Assembly (NCBI GenBank): GCA_021815065.1
Contig: JAKAHI010000086.1
Location: 1-6,293 of the forward strand
Direction of reading: 5' to 3'
Length of the DNA stretch: 6,293 bases
Source: a bacterium
Lineage (GTDB): Bacteria; JAMCPX01
Below the pieces are notes generated by a model, which saw nothing but the letters and a program-made list of their open reading frames with translations, ran no database searches and had not been told where the DNA came from. This document shows positions 1 through 5,599 of this stretch, in pieces. Made by a program: the position numbers and the translations under genes. Each line of letters begins with the position of its first letter. Positions within the stretch are counted from its first letter, which is position 1.

Positions 1-923
1 GGATGCGTATCCCTCTCGGCGTTATCCTGATGATATACGAATCGAGACCGAATGTTACGGCAGATGCTTCTGCTCTGTGTATCAAATCGGGCAATGCCGT
101 GATCCTCAAGGGCGGTTCCGAGGCTATCAATTCGAACAGGGCGATTGCCGGAGTGCTGTCTGATGCCTTGAAAAAGGCGGACCTCCCGTCCGAAGCCGTA
201 CAGTTCATCGATACGCCTGATAAAGAAGTGCTGTATGAATTTTTGAAACAGGATGAGCTTATCGATCTTGTCATACCGAGGGGCGGAGAGTCACTCATAC
301 GGGCAGTTGCAGAGCATTCGCGCATCCCGGTGTTGAAACACTACAAAGGTATTTGTCATGTTTTCGTCGATGCGGATGCGGATACAGACATGGCAAAGGC
401 CGTCTGCTTCAATGCAAAGGTCCAAAGGCCGGGTGTTTGCAATGCCATGGAGACCATGCTCGTCCACAAGGATATCGCAGGGCAGTTCTTGCCGGAGATG
501 ATAGACCTTTATAAAAAAGCAGGGGTCGAGATCCGGGGGTGCGAGAGAACGAGGGGTATTGTCCATGATATAAAGCCGGCAACAGAACAGGATTGGTTTA
601 CGGAGTATCTTGACCTTATCCTTTCGGTAAGGGTTGTGGATTCACTGGATCAGGCCATCGAGCATATCAACCATTACGGGTCGCATCATACGGATTCTAT
701 CGTAACGAGCAATGTCGGGAACTCCATGAGGTTTTTCCGGGAGGTGGATTCATCGACCGTACTGGTCAATGCTTCCACGAGGTTCAGCGACGGGTTCCAG
801 CTCGGGCTTGGAGCCGAGATCGGCATATCGACTTCGAAGCTGCACGCATTCGGCCCCATGGGGCTTGAGGAGCTGACCGCGCAGAAGTTCGTCATCATGG
901 GCAGTGGTCAGGTAAGGGAATAG
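1..923 (+). CDS. proA: Gamma-glutamyl phosphate reductase, 3' part (5' end outside window)
   Basis: ProA reduces gamma-glutamyl phosphate to glutamate-5-semialdehyde with NADPH, the second step of proline synthesis, in the cytoplasm. The reading frame is open from the window edge; the Met at position 3 is internal, because the sequence there (MRIPLGVILMIYESRPNVT) matches a segment about 110 residues into the roughly 417-residue family. Visible family blocks are the SGNAVILKGG cofactor-binding segment, VIPRGG, the NAKVQRPGVCN block whose Cys (codon 438-440) aligns with the catalytic cysteine of this aldehyde-dehydrogenase-fold family, EVDSSTVLVNASTRFSDGF, GLGAEIGISTSKLHA and the C-terminal GPMGLEELT. 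The C-terminus ends at the normal place, so only the N-terminal quarter is missing. nadD follows within 3-30 nt, so the two are probably cotranscribed, as in Geobacter-like genomes where proB often lies upstream. Confidence 0.97.
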   Translation, partial: MRIPLGVILMIYESRPNVTADASALCIKSGNAVILKGGSEAINSNRAIAGVLSDALKKADLPSEAVQFIDTPDKEVLYEFLKQDELIDLVIPRGGESLIRAVAEHSRIPVLKHYKGICHVFVDADADTDMAKAVCFNAKVQRPGVCNAMETMLVHKDIAGQFLPEMIDLYKKAGVEIRGCERTRGIVHDIKPATEQDWFTEYLDLILSVRVVDSLDQAIEHINHYGSHHTDSIVTSNVGNSMRFFREVDSSTVLVNASTRFSDGFQLGLGAEIGISTSKLHAFGPMGLEELTAQKFVIMGSGQVRE

Positions 924-953
924 GTATTGAATGCGGGAAAAAAGTATAAGATT

Positions 954-1598
954 ATGAGCGGACTCGGCATCCTCGGGGGCAGCTTCAACCCCATACACTT
1001 AGGCCATCTGCGGGGGGCTGAAGAAATACGGCAGAGGTTCTCCCTCGACAATGTCCTGTTTATTCCGACCTTCGTGCCGCCGCACAAGACTGCGGAGTCT
1101 GTGCTGGAATACCGCCATAGAAAAAAAATGACCGCTCTGGCGATCCAAAGCAATCCCGGCTTTATACTCGAAGATATCGAAGAACGCCTTCCGGCGCCAT
1201 CTTACACGTTCCGGACCCTCCAGGCTCTTGTGCAGAAATACGGCAGCGATACCGGGTTGAGCTTTATCCTCGGCGATGATGATTTTGCTCATATAAATAC
1301 GTGGAATTCGCCATCGCTTATCTTTCCCTTGTGTAATATGATCGTCGTAACGAGACACATCACCTCTGAAAATCTGGAGCAGCTTGTGCCGGTTGACCTC
1401 AGGAATGAATTCTGGTATAAAGAAAAAGAAGGAATTTTGATGCATAAAAACGGAAAAAAGGTTTACCTGTCTTCTTTGCCGGTGCTTGATATTTCATCAA
1501 GCGGGATAAGGGCACTTGTCCGGCAGCACAGGTCGATCCGTTATCTTACGCCGGATCCGGTAATAGAATATATAGAAAAGGAGCGGCTGTACTATTAG
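954..1598 (+). CDS. nadD: Nicotinate-nucleotide adenylyltransferase
   Basis: NadD transfers AMP from ATP to nicotinate mononucleotide to make deamido-NAD, a late step of NAD synthesis in the cytoplasm. The 214-residue product opens with the nucleotidyltransferase signature GGSFNPIHLGH (about residues 8-18), containing the two catalytic-site histidines. It carries FILGDDDF and a Trp in the middle, and near the C-terminus the SSSGIR motif (about 181-186) followed by SIRYLTPDPVIEYI, all typical of bacterial NadD. Length fits the family (about 190-220). Start choice is uncertain: ATG 954 puts the first strand at the N-terminus as in relatives but has no good RBS, while an in-frame TTG at 927 adds nine residues and has AAGGGA (914-919) at 7-nt spacing. 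The stop overlaps the probable start of rsfS, which suggests translational coupling. Confidence 0.95.
   Translation: MSGLGILGGSFNPIHLGHLRGAEEIRQRFSLDNVLFIPTFVPPHKTAESVLEYRHRKKMTALAIQSNPGFILEDIEERLPAPSYTFRTLQALVQKYGSDTGLSFILGDDDFAHINTWNSPSLIFPLCNMIVVTRHITSENLEQLVPVDLRNEFWYKEKEGILMHKNGKKVYLSSLPVLDISSSGIRALVRQHRSIRYLTPDPVIEYIEKERLYY
1578..1583 (+). promoter_or_regulatory. Shine-Dalgarno AAGGAG that points to an ATT start for rsfS
   Basis: A consensus AAGGAG lies inside the last codons of nadD. The only codon of the rsfS frame at suitable spacing is ATT at 1594 (10 nt away). No ATG, GTG or TTG occurs between 1584 and 1638 in any frame, so this RBS has no canonical start to serve. The sequence is directly visible; its use is inferred. 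Confidence 0.5.
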
Positions 1599-1941
1599 TA
1601 TTCCCACGCAGGAACTTATAAAAAAAATCAAGACGCTGTTGTCCGACAAACTGGCGGAAGATGTCGTTGTTATAGATATGAGGAAGCATGTAAGCATCGT
1701 TGATTATTTTATAATCTGTTCCGTTAAATCCGATAGGCAGTCCCGTGCCGCTGCAGGGTATGTCATGGATGAACTCGGCAAGACCGGGATCAAACCTCAG
1801 GGCGTGGAAGGAGAGAAGACCGGTGCCTGGATAGTTGTGGATTATGACGATATCGTCGTGCATATCTTTCTTGATACCATGAGATCGTACTATGACATAG
1901 ACGGGTTGTGGTCGGATGCCCAGAGGGCTGTAATAGAATAA
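1594..1941 (+). CDS. rsfS: Ribosomal silencing factor RsfS, probable non-canonical ATT start
   Basis: RsfS (RsfA/Iojap family) binds uL14 on the 50S subunit and blocks joining with 30S, lowering translation in poor nutrient conditions. Family blocks are clear: DKLAEDVVVIDMRKHVSIVDY, FIICSVKSDRQ, EGEKTGAWIVVDYDDIVVHIF, and the closing YYDIDGLW. The first canonical start in frame is TTG 1639, which would give 100 residues, begin at SDKLAED, remove the usual N-terminal helix and lack an RBS. The frame stays open upstream to 1576 and encodes QELIKKIKTLLSDKLAED, the length and character expected of that helix. Taking ATT 1594 gives 115 residues, typical for the family, with AAGGAG 10 nt upstream and a 5-nt overlap with nadD. 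ATT 1600 and TTG 1639 remain alternatives. Gene identity is secure; the start is inferred. rlmH follows 2 nt after the stop. Confidence 0.9.
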   Translation: MSIPTQELIKKIKTLLSDKLAEDVVVIDMRKHVSIVDYFIICSVKSDRQSRAAAGYVMDELGKTGIKPQGVEGEKTGAWIVVDYDDIVVHIFLDTMRSYYDIDGLWSDAQRAVIE

Positions 1942-1943
1942 TA

Positions 1944-2408
1944 ATGTTCATCTCGATAGTATCCGTCGGATCGCCGAAAGATGAGCATGTACAGAAGCTG
2001 ACCGACCGCTATCTTGAAAGGATAAGAAAGTATTCTGCAATATCTTTAAAGACGATCCGGCAGGAACCGCTTACATCAAACTCAGAGATCAGTGCTTTGA
2101 GAAAGGAAGCAAAAAAACTGGCAGAACTTATGGAAGGCTGCTATAATATTGTTCTTGATAAAGACGGCAACACGATGAGTTCGGAGTTATTTGCAAACTT
2201 TTTAAATAAGCGTATACTAAGCGGCATAAAGATTATGAATATAATAATTGGCGGACCCATAGGTATTGATAGTTCTGTGAAACAGAGGGCGGATACTGTG
2301 CTGTCGTTATCGCCCATGACCTTTCCCCATGAGCTGACCATGGTCATAATCGCAGAACAGGTTTACAGGGCTTTTTCAATAATGCACGGGCTGCCGTATC
2401 ATAAATAG
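1944..2408 (+). CDS. rlmH: 23S rRNA (pseudouridine1915-N3)-methyltransferase
   Basis: RlmH is a SPOUT-class, SAM-dependent methyltransferase that methylates pseudouridine 1915 in helix 69 of 23S rRNA on assembled 70S ribosomes. The 154-residue product matches the family length (E. coli 155). Visible blocks are LDKDGNTMSSELFA (about 71-84), the knot/SAM-binding IIGGPIGID (about 101-109), LSLSPMTFPHEL, EQVYRAFSI and the diagnostic C-terminal PYHK. ATG 1944 is preferred over an upstream in-frame GTG at 1908, which lies inside rsfS and would add twelve non-conserved residues. The RBS is weak (AGAGGG 1922-1927, 16 nt away), so translation probably depends on coupling to rsfS, whose stop is 2 nt upstream. 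Pairing with rsfS is common in bacteria and links two ribosome-acting proteins. Confidence 0.97.
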   Translation: MFISIVSVGSPKDEHVQKLTDRYLERIRKYSAISLKTIRQEPLTSNSEISALRKEAKKLAELMEGCYNIVLDKDGNTMSSELFANFLNKRILSGIKIMNIIIGGPIGIDSSVKQRADTVLSLSPMTFPHELTMVIIAEQVYRAFSIMHGLPYHK

Positions 2409-2417
2409 GTGAAGAAA

Positions 2418-3773
2418 ATGTATCAGGCAATGGTATTTTTACTGATTGTTATACTTTTTTTGTTCGGGTATCTTTCGCTGTTCAATGGAAAAGAGATAGA
2501 ACTCTTTCTGTCAAGGACCACATCCATTCATACGACCGCATCTGCCGTTGTTATAGCTTCTTTCATACTCGGTATGCTTTTGATGGCTCTTGTCAGCCTT
2601 GTCCGGGAGGCAAGCAGGATTTACAGGGACTGGCAGATAAAAAACCAGACGAACAAGGAGAGCCTGAGCGTATCACTGGTGGAGAAAGGTAATTTTGAAC
2701 TCATGAAAGGAGACGCAGAAAAGGCCAAGTCTTATTTCATAGATGCCATTGCGAAAAATCCTTTCAATATAAAAGCACACATCAAACTGTCGGAATCTTA
2801 TCTCATGCTCAAGGATAATCCGGGCGCATTGAAAATATTGTTAAAAATTAAATATCAGGATCCCGAAAACATACCGCTCCTTCTCCTCCTGTACAGGGTG
2901 TACGCTCTTACGAAAGAACTGAACAGTATGATAGATGTAGGGAAAAAACTGGTGAGCATAGAGGAAGAAAATATCCATTTTCTCTCTCTCCTGAGAGATG
3001 CATATATAGCGGCAGAAAAGGCGGAAGAGGCTTACAGGACGCATAAGATTATCATGAAGCTTGCGAAAGGGACGCAGGATTATAAAGAGCAGCGGCTGAG
3101 GCTGGGAGAACTGAAATATAAATACGCCGTTGCAATCCTTCAGAGCGGTGACGCAGACCTTGCACTGAAAAAACTCGGTGATGTAAAGAAACTCAATCCG
3201 GAATTTGTACCCGCATATATAACAAGCGGGGAAACACTGCTGAAAAACAAAGGTGATATGGAAAAGGCCATCGAGGAATGGGAGGCAGGGTATGCAATGA
3301 CGCACAATGCTGTTTTCCTGATCAGGATGGAGGATATTTATCTTGAACATGACAATCCTTTCGAGCTTATCCGGTTCTACCGGAGATTGCTGTCCGACGG
3401 CCCGGACGACCTGCTGACGAGGATTATGTTTGCGAAGCTTCTGCTCCGGCTCGAAATGGTCGATGATGCTTCCGAGCAGCTCTCCTATCTTGATAATAAA
3501 TGGATACGCATACCGTCGACAGAGATACTCAATGCGGAACTATTGGCGAAAAGAGGAGATTATTCCTCGGCATATAAAAAATTGAAATCCACCCAGGCGG
3601 GCGGTATACAATTAAAATTTCCGTACGTGTGTCCTCATTGCGGGCATGAAGCATTTGTATGGACGGCAGAATGTCAGGCGTGTAAGAGCGCCGGCAGCCT
3701 GACACTGAAAACAAGCAAAGAACTGGAATCTTTCAAACCTGTACCATCCAAGCTCCGCAATCTGCCCGTATAA
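2418..3773 (+). CDS. LapA-LapB-like fusion: two TM helices, TPR array and C-terminal zinc ribbon
   Basis: The 451-residue product has two N-terminal membrane helices (about 5-22 and 43-62) joined by a short loop with NGKEIELFLSRT, a layout like LapA/DUF1049 (E. coli YciS). A helical TPR array follows from about residue 85 to 395; its first clear repeat includes GNFELMKGDAEKAKSYFIDAIAKNP. The C-terminus has a rubredoxin-like zinc ribbon with Cys405, Cys408, Cys419 and Cys422 (CPHC and CQAC), as in LapB (YciM). In E. coli LapA and LapB are separate neighbouring proteins; LapB controls LpxC proteolysis by FtsH and so LPS level. A similar membrane-anchored cytoplasmic role is inferred here, not shown. 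ATG 2418 is chosen for AGGTGA (2407-2412) 5 nt upstream; GTG 2409, abutting the rlmH stop, would add three residues. Confidence 0.85.
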   Translation: MYQAMVFLLIVILFLFGYLSLFNGKEIELFLSRTTSIHTTASAVVIASFILGMLLMALVSLVREASRIYRDWQIKNQTNKESLSVSLVEKGNFELMKGDAEKAKSYFIDAIAKNPFNIKAHIKLSESYLMLKDNPGALKILLKIKYQDPENIPLLLLLYRVYALTKELNSMIDVGKKLVSIEEENIHFLSLLRDAYIAAEKAEEAYRTHKIIMKLAKGTQDYKEQRLRLGELKYKYAVAILQSGDADLALKKLGDVKKLNPEFVPAYITSGETLLKNKGDMEKAIEEWEAGYAMTHNAVFLIRMEDIYLEHDNPFELIRFYRRLLSDGPDDLLTRIMFAKLLLRLEMVDDASEQLSYLDNKWIRIPSTEILNAELLAKRGDYSSAYKKLKSTQAGGIQLKFPYVCPHCGHEAFVWTAECQACKSAGSLTLKTSKELESFKPVPSKLRNLPV

Positions 3774-3790
3774 TTCGATCAGGGCATAGT

Positions 3791-4012
3791 ATGCCGGTCC
3801 TTTACTGCTCAAAGTGCGGCAGGCCTGTTCATCAAACCATCCATTTAAAAGATCATTGTATTGTCGATTACTATATCGAGGTTACCGGCGATACGGAACC
3901 GGTTACGATAGCAAGTAAAGAACAGGATAAACCCGACTCGAGTTATCTGAAACTTGTCGTGCCGAAGACGATAGTCGTGTGTGCGGATTGCATGAAAGGT
4001 CCTGCAAAATAG
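3791..4012 (+). CDS. Small hypothetical protein with two CxxC pairs (putative zinc-binding)
   Basis: I do not recognise this 73-residue protein. It has Cys6-x2-Cys9 (YCSKCGRP) and Cys64-x2-Cys67 (VVCADCMKGP) near its two ends, with His14, His18, His22 and Cys23 between, so the ends could be brought together around one zinc. No signal peptide or membrane helix is seen, so it is probably cytoplasmic. The start ATG has a modest AGGG 6 nt upstream. It lies 17 nt after the LapA-LapB-like gene and is probably the last gene of the operon. Its neighbour also ends in a CxxC/CxxC ribbon, but in a different reading frame and with no obvious sequence similarity. A role in the same process is possible from position only. 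Confidence 0.75.
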   Translation: MPVLYCSKCGRPVHQTIHLKDHCIVDYYIEVTGDTEPVTIASKEQDKPDSSYLKLVVPKTIVVCADCMKGPAK

Positions 4013-4014
4013 TT

Positions 4015-4044
4015 TTGACAAACCATGCAAAAAAGAGATATAAA
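4015..4044 (+). promoter_or_regulatory. Strong sigma-70-type promoter for the outer-membrane protein gene
   Basis: A perfect -35 TTGACA (4015-4020) begins 2 nt after the stop of the preceding gene. It is followed after 18 nt by TATAAA (4039-4044), a 5/6 match to the -10. Transcription would start near 4051, giving a leader of about 20 nt that contains AAGGAGG (4061-4067), 4 nt before the ATG. No terminator is seen between the upstream operon and this promoter, so read-through from the operon is also possible. Confidence 0.75.
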
Positions 4045-4071
4045 TATACAAATTTCTTTAAAGGAGGAAAA

Positions 4072-4734
4072 ATGAAAAAATTAAGCGTAAGCGTGATTGC
4101 ATCATTGATAATTCTCGGTTTAACAGTTTCTGCAAAAGCGGGTTATGTAAGCAGACAAAATGATCCGGGACAAAGGTATCAGATGAGACAGGATACCGGT
4201 ACGTCTGAGTGGACACCAAGGTTTGGTGTAGGATTTAACAAGCAAATGCTTTATTATCCGGATCTGCCGGTAAACGTTAATTATCCGGCCGGTACAGGTA
4301 CTTCAGTATCATTAAAAACAGCGGCTCCTGCTGACCTTTCTTTCAGGATGTATATCGGTCCTATCGGCGGAGAGTTTGACCTCGGAGGGAATCAATACGC
4401 AGTTGCTGGTGTTGGGGATATCAATGTGTTCAATTTGAACCTCAAAGCGTTTTATACCATTATCAGCAAAACGTATGTAAAATTCAATGGTGGAATGGCA
4501 CTTATGTACAGCGATATGGATGCCAAGGGCATGGGTGCACTGATAGGAACAGGGGTGAATTTCTTTGCAGGACCTGAGTTCTTTCTACCCCAGTTACCCG
4601 AACTCGGATTCAATATTGAGCTTGGACTCGGTTATACATCATATTCGGCTTCCGGTGACCACTTTGCAGCTGACAACCTCGGCTTCAATACTTCTGACTT
4701 CCTGCAGGCCGGCATACACTATTACTTCAATTAA
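4072..4734 (+). CDS. Putative outer-membrane beta-barrel protein
   Basis: The 220-residue product starts with a classic signal peptide: Lys-Lys at 2-3, a hydrophobic core at about 5-19, and an AKA cleavage site with probable cut after Ala23. The mature part has alternating hydrophobic/polar strands rich in Gly, Phe and Tyr (RFGVGFNKQMLYY, LSFRMYIGPIGGEFDL, NLNLKAFYTI, FNIELGLGYTSYS) and ends LQAGIHYYFN. This suits a small barrel, perhaps of about eight strands, of the OmpA/opacity-like kind. The terminal aromatic expected by the BAM complex is penultimate here, with an extra Asn. No named family can be assigned. ATG 4072 is fixed by AAAGGAGG and by the signal peptide; the same frame is open upstream but only inside the previous gene. 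It has its own promoter and terminator, so it is a monocistronic and probably well-expressed gene. Confidence 0.85.
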   Translation: MKKLSVSVIASLIILGLTVSAKAGYVSRQNDPGQRYQMRQDTGTSEWTPRFGVGFNKQMLYYPDLPVNVNYPAGTGTSVSLKTAAPADLSFRMYIGPIGGEFDLGGNQYAVAGVGDINVFNLNLKAFYTIISKTYVKFNGGMALMYSDMDAKGMGALIGTGVNFFAGPEFFLPQLPELGFNIELGLGYTSYSASGDHFAADNLGFNTSDFLQAGIHYYFN

Positions 4735-4751
4735 AATATAAAACCGTTCTT

Positions 4752-4781
4752 AAAGGCGAGGCACTGCCTCGCCTTTTTTTT
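4752..4781 (+). terminator. Rho-independent terminator
   Basis: Perfect 11-bp stem (4752-4762 with 4766-4776; GC-rich core GGCGAGGC/GCCTCGCC), 3-nt ACT loop and a run of eight T (4774-4781). It sits 18 nt after the stop of the beta-barrel gene and ends that unit. Confidence 0.95.
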
Positions 4782-4858
4782 CAACTCACCTTCTCTGCTG
4801 TCTTTTCCCCGTTGAGAACAGACTGTCTCCGAAACAAAGGATTTGCCGATTTTTCGCA

Positions 4859-4880
4859 ATCTGTAAGTAATCTGTAAGTA
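4859..4880. repeat. Perfect tandem 11-bp direct repeat
   Basis: The unit ATCTGTAAGTA occurs twice with no gap (4859-4869 and 4870-4880), in the spacer upstream of the PAS-LuxR regulator gene. An 11-bp period places the two copies on the same DNA face, a layout used by some regulators that bind direct repeats. No convincing promoter is visible next to it; TAGGAT at 4892-4897 could be a weak -10. Operator function is an inference. Confidence 0.6.
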
Positions 4881-4955
4881 GTTCCGTGATATAGGATAGA
4901 TTACCATGATACATGCAGTTTCCAAAAAAATGCATTCTCCAGGGACATGATAGAT

Positions 4956-5486
4956 ATGGAACAAGATGTTTATCCTATAGATATTCTTGAATATCTTGAA
5001 CAGGGGGTGGCACTTGTGGATAGCTCTTTTAAAGTTGTTTTGGCAAACCGCAGGTTCGGACACCTATTCCATAAATGCTGCGGTAAAGATCGATCTGACG
5101 TATTGTCGAGGTACATCAAGGGGATGGGTATGAAAAAAAGGGTTGTTGTGAAAATTCAGCCCAACCCTGATTCTCAATTTTATCTTATGATAAAGGCAGT
5201 AACAATCGGTAAAAATAAATTCTATCTTTTGACCCTGAATAAGAGAAGGTTGAGAAACATGGATTTATTCAAAATCGTGCGGTCTGAATACAAAATATCG
5301 TTGGATGAATTCAAGATCATTACGTATCTAAGCAAGGGATTTAACAACGGCGAAATAGCCCGGCTTGCCAACCTTAAAACCTGTAACGTTAAATACCATC
5401 TTTCTCATCTGTATGGTACATTTTATGTGTCTAATAGAACGGAGTTGTTGAATAAGGTCAAAGACCTTGAGAACGGAATATTCTAA
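4956..5486 (+). CDS. PAS-like / LuxR-type HTH transcriptional regulator
   Basis: The 176-residue product has a PAS-like N-terminal half (about 7-100) opening ILEYLEQGVALVDSSFKVVL followed by ANRRFGHLF, typical of the first strands and helix of PAS folds. A LuxR/GerE-type HTH fills residues 112-176: an N-terminal helix (SLDEFKIITYLSKG), then NNGEIARLANLKTCNVKYHL with the family's N-x-E-I-A and V-K-x-H-L pattern, then NRTELLNKV. There is no response-regulator receiver domain, so it is more likely to sense a ligand or partner through the PAS-like part than to be phosphorylated. ATG 4956 is chosen because AGGGA (4941-4945) lies 10 nt upstream; ATG 4947 adds three residues but is too close to that RBS. 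It probably acts on local genes; see the palindrome at 5556. Confidence 0.85.
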   Translation: MEQDVYPIDILEYLEQGVALVDSSFKVVLANRRFGHLFHKCCGKDRSDVLSRYIKGMGMKKRVVVKIQPNPDSQFYLMIKAVTIGKNKFYLLTLNKRRLRNMDLFKIVRSEYKISLDEFKIITYLSKGFNNGEIARLANLKTCNVKYHLSHLYGTFYVSNRTELLNKVKDLENGIF

Positions 5487-5555
5487 ACTTCTGAAAATCA
5501 GCCAAAAACCATGAAATTTAATAGCCCTTATATCTCAATACGTTGCAAAAAACAG

Positions 5556-5573
5556 ACTAGCCAGTTGGCTAGT
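5556..5573. promoter_or_regulatory. 18-bp palindrome, candidate operator
   Basis: ACTAGCCA (5556-5563), GT, TGGCTAGT (5566-5573): two perfectly complementary 8-bp arms with a 2-bp centre, in the 113-nt gap between the PAS-LuxR gene and the secreted ORF. It has no T run after it, so it is not a terminator. Size and two-fold symmetry fit a dimeric LuxR-type binding site. It lies 27 nt before the downstream ATG, close enough to overlap a promoter or the leader. Function is inferred. Confidence 0.65.
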
Positions 5574-5599
5574 GGACATTTGAAAAGGATGGAGGGATA

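Noticed and set aside
999..1445. 148-codon minus-strand frame inside nadD
   Set aside because: Wholly antisense to a well-conserved gene, with no RBS or recognisable family.
1560..1940. Identical 11-mers GTAATAGAATA at 1560-1570 and 1930-1940
   Set aside because: Both are ends of coding sequence, AT-rich, without symmetry; most likely chance.
1908..1943. GTG start for rlmH 36 nt upstream of ATG 1944
   Set aside because: It lies inside rsfS and adds residues not seen in RlmH; ATG 1944 gives the normal N-terminus and length.
2841..3350. 169-codon minus-strand frame inside the TPR gene
   Set aside because: Antisense of TPR-coding sequence; rich in Cys, Phe and His as expected of shadow frames.
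4913..4935. Inverted repeat ATGCA/TGCAT before the PAS-LuxR gene
   Set aside because: Only 5 bp with a 13-nt gap in AT-rich sequence; too short to claim.
4731..5063. 110-codon minus-strand frame across the terminator and the start of the PAS-LuxR gene
   Set aside because: It runs through a perfect terminator stem and the antisense of a well-supported gene; its composition is typical of antisense translation.
5528..5533. TTATAT as a -10 for the secreted ORF
   Set aside because: No acceptable -35 at 16-18 nt upstream; an activator-dependent promoter near the palindrome remains possible but unsupported.
5556..5573. The palindrome as a terminator of the PAS-LuxR gene
   Set aside because: No T run follows on the plus strand and the loop would be only 2 nt.
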